Positions 26,901 to 34,619 of a stretch of DNA of 64,000 nt are shown here, piece by piece. The stretch is from Todiramphus chloris collaris (taxonomy: Eukaryota; Chordata; Aves; Coraciiformes; Alcedinidae): assembly GCA_025345505.1 (NCBI GenBank), contig JANVCC010000077.1, positions 6,219,494-6,283,493 of the forward strand. The letters are read 5' to 3'. Under the pieces are notes generated by a model that did no database searches, was not told the origin of the DNA, and saw only the letters and a program-made list of their open reading frames with translations. The translations under genes and the position numbers were made by a program. Each line of letters opens with the position of its first letter. Position 1 is the first letter of the stretch.

Positions 26901-29900
26901 TTTGCCTTCCTCTTTGCTGCTGCTAGCCAAAAACCCACTGTAAAACAGCATCAGCCTTAAGCCCTTCTGACCCGTGGCTCAACCACGCTCCAGCCCTCCA
27001 AGCCTCCACCCAAGGAAGGTCTCTCCCAAAGCCCTTGATAACACGGGACCGAGTGCAGTGCCGACACCGGACAGACGTGTGGCCGTGTCGGAGAGGTTTT
27101 TTTGGTATTCATTTGGCTCTTTGTGAAAGACCTGTTTTCTTTCCTGCCCTTGGTACGAGGGGAGATTACCAAATAAAACTGAGGTGACTGAAAGCTGAAC
27201 GTAGCTGTAGCTAAGATGACGCAGACCAACTGAGCTCTATCCACCATTGTGTTGTATTTTTTGTGTTTACCTTATGCTAACAGATGCAAATACTCCAAAG
27301 AAGTGTCGGGCATTGTTCGGGCTTGACCGACAGAGTTTATGGTGCAAACCATGCAGGTATAATACTACCCATTAGGCCTTTGGGGAAATAAAAGCAATCT
27401 GTCCTCTTAGTGCATTTGTGTGATTTTATTTTTTTAATCTTTTTTCCCCACTCCCCACCTTTCTCTCTCCCACAGCATCAATTGCTAATAACCTTTGATC
27501 TTTGGAATTTCTTGCTAATTTAATGCCATTTTCTCTCTTTCTTTACCAATAACCTCTCCCTGGTGGTAGAACTGGGAACAAGAAAACTTGAAGTCCTTAA
27601 AGCTGGCAGTTTTTTGACTTTTTTTTTTTTTTCCAGATTGTCAGCAAAATGAATGATTAGCTGGACATGTATATTTTGTCTTTCATTTGGGTCTATGTCT
27701 GCAGCCTCCAAAGGCTTTTTAAAAAGGTTCTGGAATCTGCAGCGCTAGTGTTTTTCTCATGATTAGAGATGTAAATGCCAGTGTTTACAGCTTATATCGT
27801 ACTAAATTTTTTGGTGTTATCTGCAAAATTAAGTAACTTCCTGTAGGCGTCTATGCCTCTGTAAGGTTTACATAGATACCAGGTTTTTAAATGATCTGAT
27901 GTCTTTGGTTTTTTTCTGATTTTGAAAATACTTTTTTTTTTTCCCCTAAATTTTTTTTCCCAACAAGTGAGCTGTAAATGCCTGAGCTCTAGACAAAACT
28001 AATTACAGCTTTAGTAGGACAGTTTCCAGCATTAAAAGGAAATGAAAGACATCAGAGAGCCCAAATTTCGACAGCCCATGTTCTACTGGAGTTTAATTCC
28101 ATGTATAACTCAGTACGTACTTCTTTCTTGGTGGAGGGATACCGAGTAGTTCTTTTCTCATTCCTTTTTCCTTATATAATCGCATTTGGTTAAATTTGTT
28201 GTTTCTTTGTTCTGATACAAGCAGTCTTTGAATTTGGAATATTATGATGGTAGGTATTTCAACCCAAACCACACTCTGTGCGTAGTGATTCCTCTCCCAC
28301 ATTTTCCCCTCTTACTCATGCCAGTCCCATGTGCTCCATCTCATTTAGAATGTAGATCAGATGTCCATCGTATTTTGTGTATGCACGCAGTCTTGTCTGT
28401 GCTTAGTGTCAAGGAAAACATGGATCGAGGGTGGGCTGTATGTCAAAATATCAGATGAGACACCAGAAATGTCTTCAGCAGATTGCGTATTGTCCCACTT
28501 GAGGCATGCTGGTACCAGGGCTTGGGGTCTTAGGTGTCAGTACCAGTGTGTATGTTAAACAGGCTTTGAAAGCAGCAGTTGCTTAAAGCTTACAGAGAGA
28601 AGGCTTCAGTCCAGAAGAGCTGGGTAGCCACTTCACTGTGTCAGGTGGCTCGAATCTTATGCTAGCCACAGACTCAAATGCTGTGTTTAGTTAAACCTTC
28701 TTCTGTGGTGAGTTCACTACACATTTATCAGCAGAATCTTCTGTAGTCCAGACACAGAGTATTTGAAGCATGTCAGGTTCTGTATGCCAGGTACCAGAAC
28801 CAGGGGTACATGTTTGTGTTGCTTTCTCTTTTCCTAGCTGCTTAAGTAAACAGCATACTTCTGAAACTACATTTTGTCAGCAAGGGGGCTTTTCATTCAG
28901 TCTGTACAGTGCTTAGGTTACTTGTGAAGCATAAACCCTCCCTTAATATGCCAGATTTTGGTCAGAAGTCTTTATAGAATCATAGAATTGTATTGTAGCA
29001 CCTCAGAAACAACTCAGTGGTGTAGCTGATAGCTGTAGACTTACTGATACAGAGTCAGCTGCTTTTTGTTTTTGTTTGTTTTGGGGGTTTTTTTCAATGC
29101 ATGGAGGCATTTTATCACTAGGTATTACAGCATTTCTCTCCTAATTCTGGTCCTAACCATTATAACATTGCATTTGCTGCATGGTAGCATTTCGTAGCGC
29201 ATCTTAGGCAGGAGATGTAGATGTGCAGTTGGCTACTACAGTAGAAACTGAGACATCTTTGCTGAAAGCGACCGAATAAACCCTTGTCATCCTGTGGCTT
29301 TCACTCAAGGCAATTGCAGCCTTTCAGTTTTTCCAAGGCTGTCCTGGGACTAGTTTCAAGGGCAGCATGAGCAGAGTGAGGTCTGTTGGTGTTTGACAGA
29401 CTAATGTGTAGCATTTGATGCTTTCAGAACGATGCACAAGTGAATAATCCTCACTAGTGCTTCTGAGGGGGCATGTGTAGTATCTTCGTTCCCACTTGTA
29501 GGAGAGCAGAACTGAAGCACAAAGAATTCCTTGAATGTTTGCTTATTCCCCTTCACCAGAGTTGCCTGGTGTTCACTTCTGGTAAAATTTGGCTTGCAAG
29601 GTTTGGGATTTTGCCATCTATGCCTTATGTCCCACCTAACCCTCACATGTACATGGCCACAGATAACACATGGTAGGAATGGCACAGGCTGGAGAAATGT
29701 CCTCTCCTTGAGCCATCATGATTTAAGTAAACAGCTTTTCAGACTAAAAGTAGCCACACTATTAAAGAGTTTAGTATTAAAAAGAAGCAGAGGAGGCAAT
29801 ATGCGCTCTTAATCCTAGTCAAAGAAAAAATATCTCAGGAAGCAGACCAGTGGGTTCAGTTTTAAAAAGGTTATTAACTCTGCAGAGTCAAAAAGTCAAT

Positions 29901-32714
29901 GTAGACCTGGTTTAAGTCTGCTTTGCCGTAGCAGACTCTTCCTTTCAGGCCACAGAACTTAAATAGTATTCAAAATATTTTTTAATTTTTGGCATACCAG
30001 CTTGAAACTGCCTGCAGTGAAATACCCAACTGCCTTGTAGGTTCAGAGCAGTCAGTTGAATGCCTTCTGGACCACAGTCAATGAGGCAGGCAGAGCTTGG
30101 GTCTCTGCTTGCAAATTATTTTAATTTGGAGATGGGGGGAGCCCTGCGGTCTCCAGATTGTGAGAACCAACCTTTCCACACAGGTATTATCGGTGAGCTT
30201 TGTGAAGCATCAATGTTCTGCTTTGCCACTGAAGCTGTACAAAAGGTCCAAACGAGCTGTGGCCCTGGTATCATTGCACAGCTGAAGCTAGGAAGCGGTG
30301 AGACAGAGGAGTGGGGAGGGGAGAAAGCAGCAGAACTGTCCTTAGCCAAGAGCCAGAGGCTTCCCACATTGTTTGTTGACAGTAGAATTAACAGGTTCTG
30401 TTATGATCCCACCAAATTAATTTTTTTTCTGTCTTTTAACGTTGCTCTAATAAAGCATGGTTTACAGTCTTCACTTGCTGTCTTCTATCTATCCGTCTTT
30501 CTTTCTTTTTAACATTTAAGTTGCATGGTTGTCTTTTAGTTTTTAGCATGTATTGATCTGCAGGCTAATGTGGTTAAACTAATAGCCCTAACCCCTTACC
30601 TTGCCATGTGGAACATGGAGCAGAGCCCAAGTCTCTAGAGTAAGGGATGTCACAGCACTGGTCCCTGACTGACCTTGGTGAAAAGATGGGGTGCCAGGGT
30701 TGCTCTTCCCTTCCTGGCTATGGGAGATAATCTTTTAACTGCAGGATTAAGGTTGTTAGATCTCCCTTGCAGTCAGGAAACATCTAGCCCTATTGCCTAG
30801 ACAGCACACCTTGGTTTAAACCAAGTCAAATGCAGTTGCCATACATAGGGGAGAACACTGACGATCAGTAGTGTAGCTGGGGCACCTCTGCGAGTGGGGT
30901 CGTGTCACCCAGTGACATTCTGCTGCTGTGCCACCTCTGATGAAGTTGCTGAGCAAGGGTGAGCAACCTGCTCCTTCACATTGGTATCCAACACAGCTGA
31001 GTTTCCCAAGTTTTTGTGGCAGAGCTGCTCTAGACAGACTCTGTCATATACCTTGGTCCGTGTGACAGCACTTCCCATGGAAAGTGTGCTTGTGAATAGG
31101 AGGGTTGGAGATCCTCTAATATTAGGGTCAAGGTGGCCCCTGATGATTGTTCTGCAAGATGCTGTGATTGTTTGCCTCATTATTTCTGTCCTGATGTTAG
31201 AACTGTCTTGCATATACATGGCAAGAGAGAGATGGTGTGAAACTGTCATCTGTTTTCATTGCTCCTTGACATTATTAAGTGGACAGAGGGAGGAGAAAAG
31301 ATCTCTGTCGGGTCACTTATTTATTTGAAGACGAGCGGCTCTTGCGAGACTCTTATATTACCTGGTGTGAAATAAGCTCCATGTTGCTCCTCACCTTTGT
31401 ACCTGTCGTCGTGCTCTTCACCTACTGAAATTGGATTCCTCTCTGGACTTACATGGATGGCCTCTCAGAGGAAAGTTCCCCAAAATGCAGGCGAGCAGCT
31501 TCCAAATCTACCACTCTCCCTTAAACCAAAAAAAAGTAAAACTGAGTCGATTCAAAGCCACAACCTGCAGGCCATACAACCAGTTATTCTTGTTATTTTG
31601 GATCATACTCTGTTTATCCTGTTCTTTTCCTGTTTTTTCTTCTGTTTGCTTTTGTTTGTTTGTTTTGTTTTTATTTCCCCTCTCTCGTTCTCTCTATTAT
31701 ATATCCCTCCTGTCTGACTCTGACATTCCTGGATTTGGTGTGGTTCTTAACAGAGGAGGAAGCAATGAGCAGTAGTTGGCAGCCGTCCTTGCCTTCAAGG
31801 GCAGTGCATCGTAAGAGACAACAGGTGACGCAGGTGTAGAGATAGCCCTCTTGAGTTGGACAGCATTATGGGACACCTTGAGATACCATCAACTATACAG
31901 AGCTTTTATTTTATAAGGATTAAATTATTTTAATTTCGTTTTTCTGGAGGAAGGTCGAGATTGTAGATTAGCTAGCACAGTGGGCTCCAAAAACATCTTA
32001 TCTGATTCTCTGATTATTAACATAGCTAAGGAAAGGAGGCGGCCTGAAGAGGAGGGGATTGAAGAGACAATTGGTGAATCCTTTCCAAATCTGTTAGCTG
32101 AGGGGAGGTTCCCGAGGGGGCTCGGTGCCAAGGACACCCCGCCAGACCCCCAGGACAGCACACGGGGCGGGGGTGCCTCCCGTGCAGAGCCCAGAGTAGC
32201 TAATTGACAGCTCTTTGCTTTAGATAACTCTCTCCATCAGCGTCTCTGCCCTTTATTCACAGATAACTCTCTCCCTGTTTCTAGGAGAAAAAAAAAGTGC
32301 GTTCGCTACATACAAGGTGAAGGCAGCTGCGTCAGCCCACCCTCTTCAGATGGAAGCTTACTAGACTCTCCTCCGTCCTCCCCCGCCATGCTCGCCTCCC
32401 CCTCCAGAGACTCGAAACCACAGACTGAACAAACGCAACCCCTCTCGCTCTCATTGAAGCCCGACCCGCTGGCGCACCTGGTGATGATGCCGCCGCCATC
32501 CTCGCTCGTCCTCGCCGAGAGCGCTGCGAGCAAGCCCGGCGCCCTGCCTGCCGCCAGCTGCCCCAACGGGGCCCTGGACCACCCGCCGGCCGCCCTCCCG
32601 CCGGCCGCTGCCGCATCCCTAGCACAGCCCTCGACGTCCTCCTTGCATTCCCACAGCTCGCTGGCGGGGACACAGCCCCAGCCGCTCTCCCTCGTAACCA
32701 AGTCCTTAGAATAG
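6608..32714 (+). CDS. TCF7L2: TCF7L2 (TCF-4), 3' part of the spliced coding sequence, 11 exons
   Basis: Encodes transcription factor 7-like 2, a nuclear HMG-box protein that binds CTTTG-type Wnt response elements and recruits beta-catenin (activation) or Groucho/TLE and CtBP (repression). Joining exons 6608-6740, 8882-8984, 11713-11799, 18009-18134, 18978-19137, 19823-19930, 24755-24803, 25368-25418, one of 26617-26689 or 27284-27356, and 32285-32714 gives a continuous frame of 439 codons plus TAG; omitting the 51-nt exon gives 422. All junctions are GT-AG and phase-consistent. In the visible product the HMG box is about residues 166-234, followed by the KKKKRKR nuclear localisation signal, the C-clamp, and PLSL-type CtBP motifs in the tail. 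The near identity to vertebrate TCF7L2 rather than LEF1, TCF7 or TCF7L1 rests on the [19 protein letters not shown] block and the C-terminal isoform exons. The N-terminal beta-catenin-binding exons are outside the window, so there is no start codon here. Confidence 0.97.
6741..8881 (+). other. TCF7L2: TCF7L2 intron
   Basis: A 2.1-kb GTAGGT...ATAG intron, mostly AT-rich. There are no recognisable repeats or RNA genes, and only short open frames without coding character. Confidence 0.9.
8882..8984 (+). CDS. TCF7L2: TCF7L2 exon carrying the optional LVPQ motif
   Basis: A 103-nt exon after CTTCCATAG, translating to [19 protein letters not shown], then [15 protein letters not shown] across the junction. 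Two donors are visible. The distal one (GTAAGG at 8985) keeps LVPQ. The proximal one (GTTAGT at 8973) removes 12 nt and joins GW directly to QGQP. The LVPQ choice is a known vertebrate TCF7L2 isoform feature linked to repressor strength. Confidence 0.95.
8973..8984 (+). other. TCF7L2: Alternative 12-nt exon end (LVPQ tandem donor)
   Basis: The 12 bases GTTAGTACCACA lie between a proximal donor (GT at 8973, GTTAGT) and a distal donor (GT at 8985, GTAAGG). Use of either keeps the frame, because the next exon starts G CAA GGT. The sequence shows both sites. That vertebrate TCF7L2 uses both is established knowledge; which one is used in this species' tissues cannot be told from DNA. Confidence 0.85.
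8985..11712 (+). other. TCF7L2: TCF7L2 intron
   Basis: A 2.7-kb intron. It contains a GT-rich microsatellite just after the donor (9053-9086). A CTTTGATC motif, matching the TCF/LEF core consensus, lies at about 11,557 near the acceptor. No other gene is seen. Confidence 0.9.
9053..9086 (+). repeat. GT-rich microsatellite
   Basis: An interrupted TG dinucleotide run (TGTGTGCG, TGTGTGTGCACG, TGTGTGTGC) about 70 nt downstream of the LVPQ exon donor. UG repeats of this kind are binding sites for CELF/TDP-43-type splicing proteins, so a role in the nearby donor choice is conceivable but not shown. Confidence 0.8.
11713..11799 (+). CDS. TCF7L2: TCF7L2 exon: [20 protein letters not shown] region
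   Basis: An 87-nt exon after a T-rich tract and GCCAG acceptor, starting phase 2 (one base completes Gln) and ending AG before GTGAGT, phase 2. It encodes [20 protein letters not shown] followed by LTVNASMS. It belongs to the context-dependent regulatory region and is flanked by the LVPQ and SFLSS alternative segments, so isoforms differ immediately before and after it. Confidence 0.95.
13057..13089 (+). repeat. G-run cluster (possible G-quadruplex)
   Basis: Four G runs of 3-7 bases separated by short spacers within about 33 nt of the TCF7L2 intron, which is the arrangement expected for an intramolecular quadruplex in DNA or pre-mRNA. Confidence 0.6.
17912..17937 (+). repeat. Poly-T run upstream of the SFLSS acceptors
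   Basis: Twenty-six consecutive T, followed by pyrimidine-rich sequence leading to the tandem acceptors at 17993 and 18008. It may extend the polypyrimidine tract. Confidence 0.9.
17994..18008 (+). other. TCF7L2: Alternative 15-nt exon start (SFLSS tandem acceptor)
   Basis: Two acceptors are 15 nt apart: CACAG ending at 17993 and CTCTAG ending at 18008. The upstream one adds CTTTCTCTCCTCTAG, read as AGC TTT CTC TCC TCT AGG across the junction, giving SFLSS before RFPPHMV. The downstream one gives MSRFPP. SFLSS is the second classic alternative motif of vertebrate TCF7L2, associated with transcriptional repression. Confidence 0.85.
18009..18134 (+). CDS. TCF7L2: TCF7L2 exon: [11 protein letters not shown] region before the HMG box
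   Basis: A 126-nt exon, phase 2 to phase 2, followed by a consensus GTAAGT donor. It translates to [19 protein letters not shown], then [20 protein letters not shown] and LHS. The VKQE motif fits the sumoylation consensus (psi-K-x-E) known in TCF-4; this is a motif match only. A 26-nt poly-T run lies about 70 nt upstream. Confidence 0.95.
18135..18977 (+). other. TCF7L2: TCF7L2 intron
   Basis: An 843-nt intron with a consensus GTAAGT donor and TTCAG acceptor. I see nothing else in it. Confidence 0.9.
18978..19137 (+). CDS. TCF7L2: TCF7L2 exon: first half of the HMG box
   Basis: A 160-nt exon after TCCTTCAG, starting phase 2 and ending at a full codon (AGG) before GTAGGT. A lysine/glutamate-rich lead ([13 protein letters not shown]) is followed by [40 protein letters not shown]. 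This is the N-terminal arm and first helices of the sequence-specific HMG domain of the LEF/TCF family, which binds the minor groove and bends DNA. It is split from the rest of the domain by a 685-nt intron. Confidence 0.97.
19138..19822 (+). other. TCF7L2: TCF7L2 intron splitting the HMG box
   Basis: A 685-nt phase-0 intron between the two HMG exons (GTAGGT to CCCCAG). No other feature is seen. Confidence 0.9.
19823..19930 (+). CDS. TCF7L2: TCF7L2 exon: second half of the HMG box
   Basis: A 108-nt exon, phase 0 to phase 0, after TTCTTCACCCCAG. It encodes [20 protein letters not shown] then [16 protein letters not shown], the third helix and C-terminal extension of the HMG box. The donor GTAGGT at 19931 is repeated 12 nt later (19943), so an in-frame VGSY insertion is possible. 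If the intron is retained, translation ends at TGA 20000. Confidence 0.97.
19931..19942 (+). other. TCF7L2: Possible tandem donor after the HMG exon (+VGSY)
   Basis: The nonamer TATGTAGGT occurs twice, at 19928-19936 and 19940-19948, giving two identical GTAGGT donors 12 nt apart. Use of the second would insert GTA GGT TCC TAT (VGSY) in frame between the HMG box and the basic tail. I do not know of this insertion in described isoforms; usage is unproven. Confidence 0.45.
19931..24754 (+). other. TCF7L2: TCF7L2 intron
   Basis: A 4.8-kb intron. The first 70 nt remain open in the coding frame (to TGA at 20000). A GC/CpG-richer patch lies at about 24,480-24,660, just before the basic-tail exon. 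There are no clear repeats. Confidence 0.88.
24755..24803 (+). CDS. TCF7L2: TCF7L2 exon: basic tail / nuclear localisation signal
   Basis: A 49-nt exon after TTTCCTGCAG, phase 0 in and phase 1 out before a consensus GTAAGT. It encodes [16 protein letters not shown] plus G. The basic run contacts DNA and acts as the nuclear localisation signal. All C-terminal isoforms branch after this exon. Confidence 0.96.
24804..25367 (+). other. TCF7L2: TCF7L2 intron before the optional exon
   Basis: A 564-nt intron bounded by GTAAGT and a T-rich TTTTTTTTCAG. No other feature is seen. Confidence 0.9.
25368..25418 (+). CDS. TCF7L2: TCF7L2 optional 51-nt exon ([17 protein letters not shown])
   Basis: A 51-nt cassette exon, phase 1 to phase 1, so inclusion or skipping keeps the frame. 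It encodes [17 protein letters not shown]. The acceptor is strong (TTCTTTTTTTTCAG); the donor GTGCTA is weak, as expected for a regulated exon. It corresponds to the alternatively used exon just upstream of the C-clamp exons in vertebrate TCF7L2. Confidence 0.92.
25419..26616 (+). other. TCF7L2: TCF7L2 intron with extended pyrimidine tracts
   Basis: A 1.2-kb intron. It has T-rich runs (about 25,812-25,875, 26,085-26,125 and 26,190-26,205) and then a CT tract at 26,460-26,592 leading to the first C-clamp exon. Such tracts are typical targets of PTB-family splicing repressors, which fits an alternatively used exon; binding is inferred. Confidence 0.88.
26514..26592 (+). repeat. CT-rich low-complexity tract
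   Basis: Nearly pure pyrimidine with a (TC)n core around 26,537-26,552 and C-runs, about 25 nt before the acceptor of the CRARF exon. Confidence 0.85.
26617..26689 (+). CDS. TCF7L2: TCF7L2 alternative C-clamp exon 1 (CRARF type)
   Basis: A 73-nt exon, phase 1 in and phase 2 out, encoding DLSAP then [19 protein letters not shown]. Its three cysteines plus the KKC of the last exon form the C-clamp, a second DNA-binding module that recognises GC-rich helper sites next to the Wnt response element. A long CT-rich tract lies directly upstream, and the donor GTGTGT is non-optimal. It is mutually exclusive with the exon at 27284 by phase. Confidence 0.95.
26690..27283 (+). other. TCF7L2: TCF7L2 intron between the mutually exclusive C-clamp exons
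   Basis: A 594-nt intron with a T/GTT-rich patch (26,848-26,903) and a CpG-richer patch near 26,960-27,090. It is long enough for normal splicing, so steric hindrance is not the basis of exclusivity here. Confidence 0.88.
27284..27356 (+). CDS. TCF7L2: TCF7L2 alternative C-clamp exon 2 (CRALF type)
   Basis: A 73-nt exon paralogous to the one at 26617, with the same length and phases, encoding DANTP then [19 protein letters not shown]. It gives the alternative C-clamp (CRALF) isoform when joined to the last exon. If both 73-nt exons are included, the frame shifts and TGA is reached at 27324-27326 after the peptide [14 protein letters not shown]. The exons look like an old tandem duplication. 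Confidence 0.95.
27357..32284 (+). other. TCF7L2: TCF7L2 last intron
   Basis: A 4.9-kb intron. It holds a tandem TCF-site-like motif at 27,492-27,505 and a possible tiny CR1 3'-tail remnant at about 28,975-28,990. A 14-bp direct repeat (32,222-32,235 and 32,261-32,274) lies just before the last exon. No other gene is seen. Confidence 0.88.
32285..32714 (+). CDS. TCF7L2: TCF7L2 last coding exon: C-clamp end, CtBP motifs, stop
   Basis: Begins after CCTGTTTCTAG. In the frame set by either C-clamp exon it encodes [16 protein letters not shown], completing the C-clamp, then a Ser/Pro/Ala-rich tail containing PLSLSLK and PLSLVTK, which resemble the CtBP-binding motifs described in TCF-4, and ends SLE with TAG at 32712-32714. 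When both 73-nt exons are skipped the same DNA is read in another frame ([10 protein letters not shown] to PLQMEAY) and stops at TAG 32362-32364. The middle of the tail (about 32,500-32,640) is alanine/proline-rich and CpG-rich, and appears to diverge from mammalian sequence while both ends are conserved. Confidence 0.96.
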
Positions 32715-32806
32715 CTTTAGCCTCGTTAGCCCTTTACGTTTCCTTCGGGGGGATTGAATTCTGTTGGGATTTGGGGTTTTGGCTGGTTTGGTTTTTTTTT
32801 TCTTTT

Positions 32807-32840
<34 letters not shown>

Positions 32841-33119
32841 TTCTTTTCTTCTCGTCGTCGTCCGCTGTTCGTCGTCGTTCCTCGGTTTTGTTTTTAATTC
32901 GTGCCATGTGGCTACATTAGTTGATGTTTTATCGAGTTCATTGGTCAATATTTGACCCATTCTTATTTCAATTTCTCCTTTTTAAATATGTAGATGAGAA
33001 AAGCCTCATGATTCTGCCAAAATTTTTATCAACAGCTGTTTAAAGTCTTTGTAGCGTTTAAAAAATATATATATATACATAATTGTTATGTAGTTCCAAT
33101 AGCTTAGTTTTAAAGACTG

Positions 33120-33124
<5 letters not shown>

Positions 33125-33154
<30 letters not shown>
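33125..33154 (+). repeat. Genomic A30 run in the 3' UTR
   Basis: Thirty uninterrupted A, followed by GAAAGAAAAAAG. It will prime oligo-dT internally, so cDNA ends here should not be read as poly(A) sites. Confidence 0.95.
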
Positions 33155-33156
<2 letters not shown>

Positions 33157-33719
33157 AAGAAAAAAGAAGCAATTTTGAAGCAGCCCTTGCCGGAGGCATT
33201 GGTTCTTTATTATTTGTATTAAATACGAGCTTGCGAACCAATCATTTTACATCTGGTTTTTAAACCTTTAAGGGCACAATGAATGCGGTGCCGCTACTAC
33301 TTCTTTTTTTTTTTTTTTCCTTCCTTTTGTTAAACAACCTTTTTTGTGATTTTATTTGTTATTGTTTAAATGTACAGAAACAAAGGGTTAAAAAAAAATG
33401 TGTTAATATACCTTGTTCCATGGTGTTGTTCTTTTTGGGGGAGGGAACGCTACTCAACAATTAAAAGTATCACAACGCTATTGGACCAGTAGTATTTATT
33501 GCTTTAGAAATTGCTTGTTGTATCTGTATGTTGTCCCTTTTTAAATGTTTTTTTCTTCCTTTTTTCTTCAAACATTGTATAAAGGGTTTTTTTTTTTCCT
33601 TTAGTGTAAGCATCTTATATATAACAACTCATTTGTACAAGGTTTTTAAGTTTATATATAAATGTGTATATATATATTTTTTCTGGGATTTTTGTTTTTG
33701 ATTTCTTTTTTTTTTGTGA

Positions 33720-33745
33720 TTTTTTTTTTTTTTTTTTTTTTTTTT
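33720..33745 (+). repeat. Genomic T26 run in the 3' UTR
   Basis: Twenty-six T about 565 nt downstream of the A30 run; complementary to it in the transcript. Confidence 0.95.
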
Positions 33746-34566
33746 ATTTGAAACAAATTTCCCACAAAATGGACACTCGCAAATGATTTTTTTTAAAGAA
33801 TAAATAGTGAAAAAAAAAAAAAAAATTGCTTTAAAAGCCATTACACGGAAAAAGACTTGAAAAATTTAGCAAGGGAATTTTTAGCAGCGCTGTTTGAAAA
33901 ATAGCAAGGTCCAAGTGTCTCCCGTTCAGAACTGCAGCTGAATCCCCTGCGACATTAGGACTGTAGGCTGTGTGCAAAATTTTTATGTGCCAAAATTCTC
34001 AGTGACTTTTAACTTTCTCCCAACAACTTTATTATTTCTTCTATTTTTTTTTTTAAATGCTGTAATTTTTTTCGTTCATCATGTTTTGCTGTGATGTTAC
34101 ATAGGTAGATATGTATGTAGTTTTAATGTCACCTATAACAGACGTGTTTGGTAGCAGATTGTCCGGAAAGCATTTAAAATGAAGAGGTATAAACCCTTAA
34201 GGGCCAAATTCTGTATATTAGATTATTCATAAAAGGAAAATCAGACTGCCACTTTTATGTACACTTACTACATACAGGTAGGTAGCAAACTTAAAACAAA
34301 AAAAAAAAAAACCTAGGCATGTTGATGTTGCAAAAAACGCTGTATAAAGCTGAAAAATTGTTCATCTGTTCATTCAGTGCCATTGTAGTTGACATGAAGC
34401 GATTGTAAAACTGTCTCAGATTTTTCTCTGGTTTATTAAGATGCTAACTATAACATTTTTTGTGAATACTTTGAATGTTTCCTAACAGTTGTGATGTTAC
34501 TGTTCCGTTTTATGCTCTTATTCCGATTTTCATTTTTAATGGTTTGGAAGCCATTTTTTTGTAATG

Positions 34567-34619
34567 AATAAATGTTCATGCTGTACAGTATCTGTAGCAT
34601 GCAGTTCTGGATTAATAAA
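34567..34619 (+). terminator. TCF7L2: Distal polyadenylation signals of TCF7L2
   Basis: Two AATAAA hexamers occur at 34567-34572 and 34614-34619, within a stretch (GCATGCAGTTCTGGATTAAT) that I recall as the conserved end of the TCF7L2 3' UTR. Cleavage is expected about 10-30 nt after the second hexamer. Another AATAAA at 33799-33804 precedes a genomic A run and could be a proximal site or an internal-priming artefact. Confidence 0.7.

Noticed and set aside
28975-28990. AGAATCATAGAATTG as a CR1 insertion
   Set aside because: Only about 15 bp match the CR1 tail and no adjacent CR1 body is seen, so it is at most a remnant.
33799-33804. AATAAA followed by an A run as the main poly(A) site
   Set aside because: The A run is genomic (33,811 onward), so apparent ends here could be internal priming; the conserved signals at 34,567 and 34,614 fit better as the main end.
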